A DNA stretch of 64,000 nt. It comes from Polytrichum commune (Eukaryota > Streptophyta > Polytrichopsida > Polytrichales > Polytrichaceae). This document shows, in pieces, positions 57,891 through 64,000 of the stretch. The position numbers and the translations under genes were made by a program. The notes beneath the pieces are model-generated. The model saw nothing but the letters and a program-made list of their open reading frames with translations, was not told the DNA's origin and did not search any database. The number at the start of each line of letters is the position of its first letter. Position 1 is the stretch's first letter. Location of the stretch: assembly GCA_950295325.1 (NCBI GenBank), contig OX485804.1, forward strand, positions 13,516,001-13,580,000, given 5' to 3'.

Positions 57891-58291
57891 CGAGACATTA
57901 AGCCATGTTTTTGTAGTAGTGAAAACAACACAAAGGGGGGAAAAGACCCCTTCCCAAACTTCCAAGCCCCCTAATAAATAGTGGTCTTTGACCCCAAACT
58001 GAAGGGGCGGAGCTGTTGGCCGCTCTACCCCACCCTAACTGAGAGTGTCATGGAATCGACGCGTTTGCGGAAATTCCGGATCTCAGATCCTACTTTCACG
58101 CTAACACAAAATTTGAACTACCACTTCCCTGCACGACCTCCTACTCCTGACTATCCAACTGTCTAACTACCTAACTTAGGTGGTTCGGTGCTTCTCGGTG
58201 TTGTTCCTGCCTTGGACTGGCTGGCCATCCCTGCTGGCCCACTGATTTCGGACACCCCTTCACCTGGGGTCAGGAGCCTCCTCTCCTGAAG

Positions 58292-58612
58292 TCAGGTGAA
58301 GATCTTGCACATGTTGGGAGAGGGGGTGACCTCTTCCTCAGACTCCTCTGCTGCCGAAGGCCCTGTCTGTTCCAACGATATGTCATCCGAGCCAAAATGC
58401 TTTGTGCTCTTCCTTCGAATCGGAGGTGACCGGGCCCTTTCCGGCTCTAGATTCTTCTCACGATCTGGAACTCTACCGGATTCCTGCTGCCTTGATGTCC
58501 CTGCGACTTGGCTGGGCCTGGCAGTGGCCTGGGCAGTCGGGACGAACTCCACCTCGCCTATCACTTCGTAAATCATGGTCGTGGGCGATTTGGGCAAGCT
58601 TGAATCCGTCAT
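58292..58612 (-). CDS. Unrecognised 106-codon ORF of the nested element
   Basis: Minus-strand ORF rich in Glu, Arg, Ser and Pro, with an acidic run EESEEE near its end. It follows the gag-like frame of the same strand by about 85 bases and may be a continuation after a frameshift or intron. No family recognised. Confidence 0.3.
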   Translation of the reverse strand: MTDSSLPKSPTTMIYEVIGEVEFVPTAQATARPSQVAGTSRQQESGRVPDREKNLEPERARSPPIRRKSTKHFGSDDISLEQTGPSAAEESEEEVTPSPNMCKIFT

Positions 58613-58886
58613 CCGCCTTGGGGGTCCGCGCGGGGGTAGGAGCTTCTAAATTTCCTTTAACAGGCCTTTCATTGACATGGAGTACTTAACCAAGATCTAC
58701 ATGGTCTGCCGGGCCGAGGAGGGATTTGCCGTCTCCATGAGCTTGTCATACAAATGAGCTTTGTTGACGATCTTTCCTCGATGTCCGACCAGTTCCCGGA
58801 CTCGGTTCAGTACCACTATCTGCTCCGCCTGATAGCGGCGGACCTCCTCACTCTTACGCGCAAGCTCCAGGGTCATTTGTCGCAAC

Positions 58887-59850
58887 CCTTGCTAACCCCC
58901 CTTGACAATCTTGCCAATTTTCGTTTCTAGCAAAGGTTACGAGCGCTAACCCTTCGCATTCCGCCATGCTAATGGTTAGCTCCTCCTACCCCGGACCCTA
59001 TAGTTCATAAGAGGGGAACCAACCCTCCTACTTTGATTTCGGGACTCACCCCTTAATCGGTAACCAATTCTTAGATGTGGACTTCCATCCTTGGAAGTCC
59101 ACCCTTATGTTGATCATCGCATTGCCTAAGCAACACTACAACAACCCGAAGCATACTAGGCAACTATGGCCTCACATTGGGCCAAAGCCCATGAAGGCCG
59201 TGCCGTTCGGCCTCGGATGGGTGAGGCCACACCACCTCACCCATATAAGCCTCTAGGACTCTACGCGGGGCCCCTACCCCACCGTCAACCAACCTCTTGT
59301 CTCTCTACCAAGAGTTGGGGCCAAGTAGACATTTTCCCTTAGCTGCTGGGCCTAGAAGCCCCTAGCAGCTTCAGACCATCATAACTTCCTTGTATGATTT
59401 CTGATGCTAACAATCAACCACTCCATCTTCATCTACGCTTCACGTAGATACCGATGGACTCCTCACTTTACCCATTCAGGCAAGTACCGGTATTGGTGAA
59501 GTTATGCCTGTTTGAACCTTGGCAGTCCCGGGAATCACTCCCAGGCACTGCTGTACCAGGGCTCTGTCCCGGGACAGCGCCCCACTCAAATTGCCATAAC
59601 TCCTAGCTCACACCTCCGATTGAGGTGTTCTTGATCATTCTAGAATCACCACGCCATGAGCTACGCATAGCTCATGGCCTCACCCTTGTGCCTCCTAGTC
59701 TTCGTGGGTGGGAGGCGTTCCCAACGCCCGGGGCCCTCACCCACACTCGGATCACTTGGGCCCTCTCACCAACGGCGCCACAAGTCCCGGGTGTCACTCC
59801 GGGGTCCCCCTTGTGCCCATGGTGTTTTGGGCACTCCTCATGGAGAGGTG
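58887..59850. mobile_element. 964 bp GC-rich insertion with 6 bp target duplication
   Basis: CGCAAC occurs at 58881-58886 and 59851-59856, and deletion of the segment plus one copy restores the coiled-coil reading frame. The inserted sequence is more GC-rich than its surroundings, includes a CATATAAGCC TATA-like box near 59240, and has no long conserved ORF. A solo LTR is possible, but the ends are not TG..CA, so the class is open. Confidence 0.65.
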
Positions 59851-60711
59851 CGCAACATCATTGTTGCCACATGCGTGGCCAATTGGGCCTTCTCAGTCTC
59901 CAGAACGTCCACGTACCTTTGACCAGTCCATCTTCTTGGCCAGTTCCCGGAGGATGTTTCCAGGTCTGCAATTGTCCAGGGCCCTGCTTACGCCCCGGGT
60001 AATATGCTCCAGCCGTAAATAATGATTCTGGAGGTGGGTAAGCTCCTCCCGGACTCGCTTGAAGGGGGTCTCTGGATATTCGAAGGAGGACACGTCGATG
60101 TCCCTCCGCGGTTTCCTACTTGGGCCGGCTTCGTTTCGAGGATGAGGAATGGCCGTTCTCCATGAGTCAGGTGTGGGTGTTGTCGGAGGCGGTTCAGGGA
60201 CGGTGGGGTCGCTCAATGACTCCTCCGTTCTGGCTTCTGTCAATTCGACCTCCGTTCCCAGCTTGTAAACGACTTCGTCCTCTGCAATTGTTAAGGCGTC
60301 TTCCTCCGTCTCGTTAATGCACCCATTCCACTGGTAAAGGTGAAGAAAGTAGGGGGAGAGAGGAGAGGGTTTCTTGCCAATGTGAGGGATTGACTTCTCC
60401 ACCAATTCCTGGATGAGCCGTCCCCATTTGACTGGCCGCGTTCTGGACAGGGCTCCGAAGATGGTATTGGCCATTGTAATGCTTAACCTCTTGGGTTTCT
60501 CCGGGTAAAGAATGGGGAGGAGATATTCTATCACCCTACGCTCCCTAGGGTTCCTGCAATCACTCGGATGGAACCCAACCTTCGGATCGTGCTCGGTTCT
60601 GAATTTCCTTATGAAGTAGGTGTCCTTTCGGTTCGCCCACCCGTCTCCCTTCCTCGGCGAAAACCCATAAACGTCATCCCATACCTCCGCGGTCCGTTGT
60701 TCCGGAACCCC

Positions 60712-61116
60712 GGGGAGTGCACTTAAAGTTAAGATTAGGAATACACGTGAGTGCATTTTAATGGCATACCCCCTACAATACTTGGCCTTAAAATAGTTTT
60801 TAAATTAATAAATTTTAAATGCCAAATCATTACGTATATATCTATCACTTGTTATAAATTTTAGGACAATTTTTTTTAAATTATTAAAAAAAATAGAAGT
60901 TTGAACTAAAATGTGTTGTTTTTTGCTTCAAAAATAATTTTAAAAATATTTACATTTTATTTTTTTAAATTTATACAACAAGAACTTTAGATTGTGTTTA
61001 ACAACTTCACATTTGTTTTTACAAATTTTAGATGATTTTTTCGTACATACATAGGGGGGGGGGGTCAAAAGTGCGCACTCACATGATTCCTAGTCTTAAC
61101 TTTAAGTGCACTCCCC
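60712..61116. mobile_element. 405 bp foldback (MITE-like) insertion
   Basis: GGGGAGTGCACTTAAAGTTA at 60712 pairs with the complement ending at 61116, and pairing goes on for about 55 bases (AAGA.TAGGAAT, GTGAGTGC). The middle (60780-61050) is very AT-rich. It separates the two gag-like pieces. A run of about ten G lies at the inner edge of the right arm near 61055. Confidence 0.75.
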
Positions 61117-61816
61117 GAGTCCGGAACATGCCGCATTGTCCTCTCCCACTGATTCCCTCTCTCAAACAAAAACTCCCTCAATGTGGCCTCGCTCCGCAAA
61201 TTCCAGGGCTTCGCCAGAAGGCCCTTGCATCCCATCCGGGTGAGGTCCTCTATCAGCTCCTTCAGCTCTGGCTCCCGAGTCAAAATGGCAAGCGCTACAT
61301 TTTTAAGGGGAATCGGAACAAGATCCTCGTCCTCCCGCACTTCCGGCATTGTGCACTAATCCATGTCCGTCCTAAAGCATAATCTCAACAATCCAACTGC
61401 TGATGATTCGACAAAAAGAAAGCTCCTCACCACTCTTTCTCTTGGCATTGTCACACTACACAAATGGCTCAAGGGGAGGGTTGATTTCCCTTAAGTGCCC
61501 CCGTCCTCCTCGAGTTCGACCCGTAACCGCCTAGGGTAACCATTTATGGTAACCGCCCTATTCCCATGCAATTGCCATCATTCCAGTTGGAGATGGCAGT
61601 TATTTAACGGTATTTTGGGTTCAGGCCCGGTTCGGTTAAAGGGCCGTTTTAGCCATTTTATTGCGTTTGGTCGGACGTACTTCGAGTTATTTCCTAAAAC
61701 AGCTAAGCTATGCTAAAGTCTCTTAACTTAATCAAAACAACCTACCTACTTCCTTACTAAAGACTGGTTTGGCCGGTAATCCGGACTTCCTTGTAATTTC
61801 AGGCTCCCACACATAC

Positions 61817-64000
61817 CTTCTACGCCACCCCTTTCTCAGTACTTGACATAAGAAATATGAACAAAGTACTTATAAGACTCACAAAATCCATATGCAATAT
61901 TCACAAAGACTCCCTTAATAACCTTCACCCAACTACCTCAAGACACATTCAGAATAAAAGCATTCTCCCTCCTCCCAAAATACACCACCACACTTAGTGA
62001 ACAACTAACACAAACACTCAATGACCTAGGCCCACTTGGACAAATATACCAAGGTCTAGTCAAATACGTTGTAAATAAACATGATGGAGTTGAACACCTC
62101 CTACAATTAGAATACCAAGCTTGTTCTAGATCCCCAATCACCAAAACCCTCCACATCTTAAAACATTTCCACATACACATAGACTTGATAGATACCACCT
62201 TCCCCCTAAACAAATGTATACTTCACAAAGGTGGGTATAAAAGCCCATTCTACCCATCCCTCACCCTCCACCAAAAATCCAATACGGAAAACATGTCATC
62301 AAACTTGCATTCTTTAATATTTGATAGCTCTCCCTCAAATCCAAGAATATACCAATACTTGCATCCTCACCTTCAAAGAATTCCAAACTATATACCACAC
62401 AAAATCAAAAACAATAAAATCTAAAATGCCCTTTAACAAGCCTCGGTTATCTTCCCACCACTCACATACATGCAACACACACCCCCACAACCATGTGCTC
62501 CACCCCCGCCCCCACCCCCATCCCCCAAGAGAAAAAACCAACCACCACTGCTACCATACTCTCACAACAATCTACACCCACACAACCATTAGACACCCCA
62601 ATTTCATCCATCTCCACATTCATCCCCACCTATAGGAAAGACAAATGGGCCCACACACACATACAAATCCATTGCATTGGCACTCCCCACAACAAAGGGT
62701 TCAAAATGGATCTCCCAAACACATATCTTAAACTCCGTCAACTTCCTCTACAAACATAACTTACTTCTCATCACAAAGATGTCACAACATACAATACAAC
62801 AAACCATAAAAAATAAAATGCTCGAGAACCACAACACCCGACAATCATGCAACAAATCCTCAATTCACATGAATCTTTCCATCCTGCACCTTACTCTTCA
62901 TATCCAAAAATGGAACCCATACAAAGACATCGTTACAACATCGCCAAAAATACAAATACACCACCCCCCTTTTCACCCAGATGCACAACAATAAGTAACT
63001 TCCAAACTTCTATCACAATGCAAAGGTTGATGTGGCTATGGGAGAGATACTCGTCATACTCCCCCACAACCAAACAATTTTTTTCCCCACTGATCTAAGA
63101 CTTTGCCACATAAATACTTCTCAAATTGAACCAGTACATAAAACCACTACCAAAGAAAGAACCACCTACCATCTTTCTCATAAATAATCGTCTCACTCTT
63201 CCACGACCCATCCTAGATAACTCTATACAAACTTTTTAACTAACACACTCAAATTTCTCTAGTCCACTCTCATGCCTGATATCCCTCACACAATATCATT
63301 CACCACATGAGTGAGACATGATATTTCGCTCTTCGGGCCCGGCCTTCTCTACATGATGGGCATGCAATGGCTACGTTCATCTAATGGACTACTTATTGCC
63401 GTGGAACATACTAAAAAACTCAACATTGACATGTACATATTCACAGACATCCTCAATAGTATATACCTCCTCCTCAACCACATCAGAAGCCCCTCATCTC
63501 AAATATAACCACTTTGACAAACTACTCATAGCCCACATCATACATATAATAAACAACTCATCCCACAACAACCTCATTTGTAAAGTTAGAGCCACACTAA
63601 CATCCTCAGCAATGATGAAGCTAACAAGCTAGCCAAACAAGGAGTTGAGGCCCCACGTGTCCCAAACACACTATTCCACCTCATTGGACATCAAACCCCA
63701 TATTGGCCTTTTACCACCCCCCCCCCACCCTCCACACAACATGATGGCTCCATATGCAACTTAAAGGATTTACATCAAAAAAGAATACAAAAACGTACTT
63801 ATTGCACATGCTAAGAACTCACTACAAATTGTTGATAAGTGGCACTCCAACAGAGACATCCACCCATAATGGTCCAAACTATTATAGGATGCTCCCTAGA
63901 TCACATACTCGCAAATCACACAAACTCTCAAATCTAGATATGGCCAATATCTAGGTAACTACCGTAAAAAATATATCCTCAAACAAAACATACCCCAACA
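61817..64000 (+). pseudogene. LINE, 3' half: thumb region and RNase H
   Basis: Continues the LINE of 49570-51121: FYATPFSVLDIRNMNKVLI and RLTKSICNIHKDSLNNL directly after the insertion, then LNDLGPLGQIYQGLVKYVVN and ACSRSPITKTLHILKHFHIH. An RNase H-like part follows near 63380-63640 (YIFTDILNSIYLLLNHIRSP, NEAN-like segment, KLAKQGVEAP). The window ends in QITQTLKSRYGQYLGNYRKK. The frame shifts repeatedly and passes stops. The element runs beyond the window. The coding strand is markedly A/C-rich, with a C-run at 63716-63728. Confidence 0.7.

Larger units (their letters stand above)
52215..57921 (+). mobile_element. Complete CACTA (En/Spm) transposon, 5707 bp
   Basis: Both ends read CACTACTACAAAAACATGGC followed by TTA (23 identical bases in inverted orientation; 52215 onward and ending at 57921). 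The 3 bp target duplication AAA flanks it (52212-52214 and 57922-57924). Within about 560 bases of the left end and 280 of the right end are many copies of TAGTC, GACTA and AGTCAATAA in both orientations, the subterminal repeats to which CACTA proteins bind. Inside, in order on the plus strand, are a zinc-binding transposase N-terminal exon, a SET-domain ORF and a Tnp2 domain. Perfect TIRs and TSD argue for a recent insertion, although the coding part is damaged. Confidence 0.95.
58697..61349 (-). pseudogene. Gag-like or plant-transposon ORF broken by two insertions
   Basis: Minus-strand pieces form one protein. It starts at 61349 (MPEVREDEDLVPIPLKN) and is broken by the foldback at 60712-61116. 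It resumes with VPEQRTAEVWDDVYGFSP and runs to 59893, including ANTIFGALSRTRPVKWGRLI and KKPSPLSPYFLHLYQ, which recall the 'putative plant transposon protein' domain found with plant retroelements. After a possible frameshift or intron near 59917 it continues VDVLETEKAQLATHV. It is broken again by the 964 bp insertion, then ends RQMTLELARKSEEVRRYQAE..ARQTM at 58697. Excising the 964 bp insertion restores V-A-T-M-M-L-R-Q-M-T in frame. The C-terminal part is a coiled coil. No protease, reverse transcriptase or transposase domain is present. Confidence 0.55.
51122..61811 (-). mobile_element. Unclassified element inserted in the LINE, itself carrying three insertions
   Basis: The ends are TGTCGGAACATG and CCCACA, flanked by CATGC (51117-51121) and CATAC (61812-61816), a 5 bp target duplication with one change. 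Removing the element and one duplicate restores the LINE frame K-H-A-F-Y-A-T-P-F exactly. Without the CACTA insertion it is about 5 kb, and about 3.6 kb without the other two. I see no matching LTRs; the ends show partial inverted similarity (TGT.GGA.C.TG), so both a TIR element and a damaged retroelement are possible. Its coding strand is minus (see 58697-61349). Its left part has a 285 bp tandem duplication. Confidence 0.7.

Noticed and set aside
59625-60022. Plus-strand ORFs of 82-125 codons
   Set aside because: They fall in the GC-rich 964 bp insertion and the antisense of the gag-like ORF; high GC reduces stops, and no family motif is seen.
1-64000. CRISPR arrays, bacterial operons or phage genes
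   Set aside because: No regularly spaced identical repeats with unique spacers, and all solid genes have plant-type introns and domains.
1-64000. tRNA, rRNA or snRNA genes
   Set aside because: I saw no convincing cloverleaf or conserved RNA core by eye; a tRNAscan-SE and Infernal run would settle it.

Overview
The window looks like nuclear DNA of a land plant. The genes are split by GT-AG introns, two of them encode plastid-type plant proteins (an S1-domain protein like Arabidopsis PDE338 and a DUF1997 protein), and the repeats include a Stowaway-like MITE, CACTA and LINE elements typical of plant genomes. I cannot name the species; a non-flowering lineage is possible but that is a guess. 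About five to seven host genes lie in roughly 49 kb, and the last 15 kb is almost entirely nested transposons. LAYOUT 1-20 kb: a minisatellite; an unrecognised intact 304-codon ORF built of two copies of one domain (2373-3287); a 3.5 kb inverted-repeat (foldback) element (3578-7071); two paralogous small genes on the minus strand (8220-8519 and 14753-15043) with a conserved N-terminal WADQWD motif, each followed upstream by a local tandem duplication; and several TIR or MITE-like elements. 20-24 kb: a minus-strand rhomboid-family gene in three exons whose catalytic His is replaced by Asn, so it is probably a pseudoprotease. 28-33 kb: a plus-strand DUF1997 gene in six coding exons, with a 308 bp tandem duplication covering its second splice acceptor. 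34-38 kb: a minus-strand, eight-exon plastid S1 RNA-binding protein gene, convergent with the DUF1997 gene. 38.7-45 kb: TIR elements, a near-perfect 256 bp hairpin and a LINE remnant. 45.9-48.2 kb: a minus-strand, six-exon gene for a probable plastid protein with a DnaJ-type Cys-rich zinc finger but no J domain. 49.6-64 kb: a decayed LINE (reverse transcriptase, then RNase H) split in mid-codon by a roughly 5 kb element (51122-61811) with a 5 bp target duplication. That element was itself hit by a complete 5.7 kb CACTA element (52215-57921), by a 964 bp insertion and by a small foldback. MAIN FINDING: the CACTA element has perfect 23 bp TIRs, a 3 bp AAA target duplication and subterminal repeats. 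Between its N-terminal zinc-binding transposase exon and its Tnp2 (Transposase_21) domain it carries an open SET-domain ORF (protein-lysine methyltransferase fold). Splice phases suggest that SET was once part of a single transposase polypeptide; the copy is now damaged by one frameshift-like step and by TGA codons.
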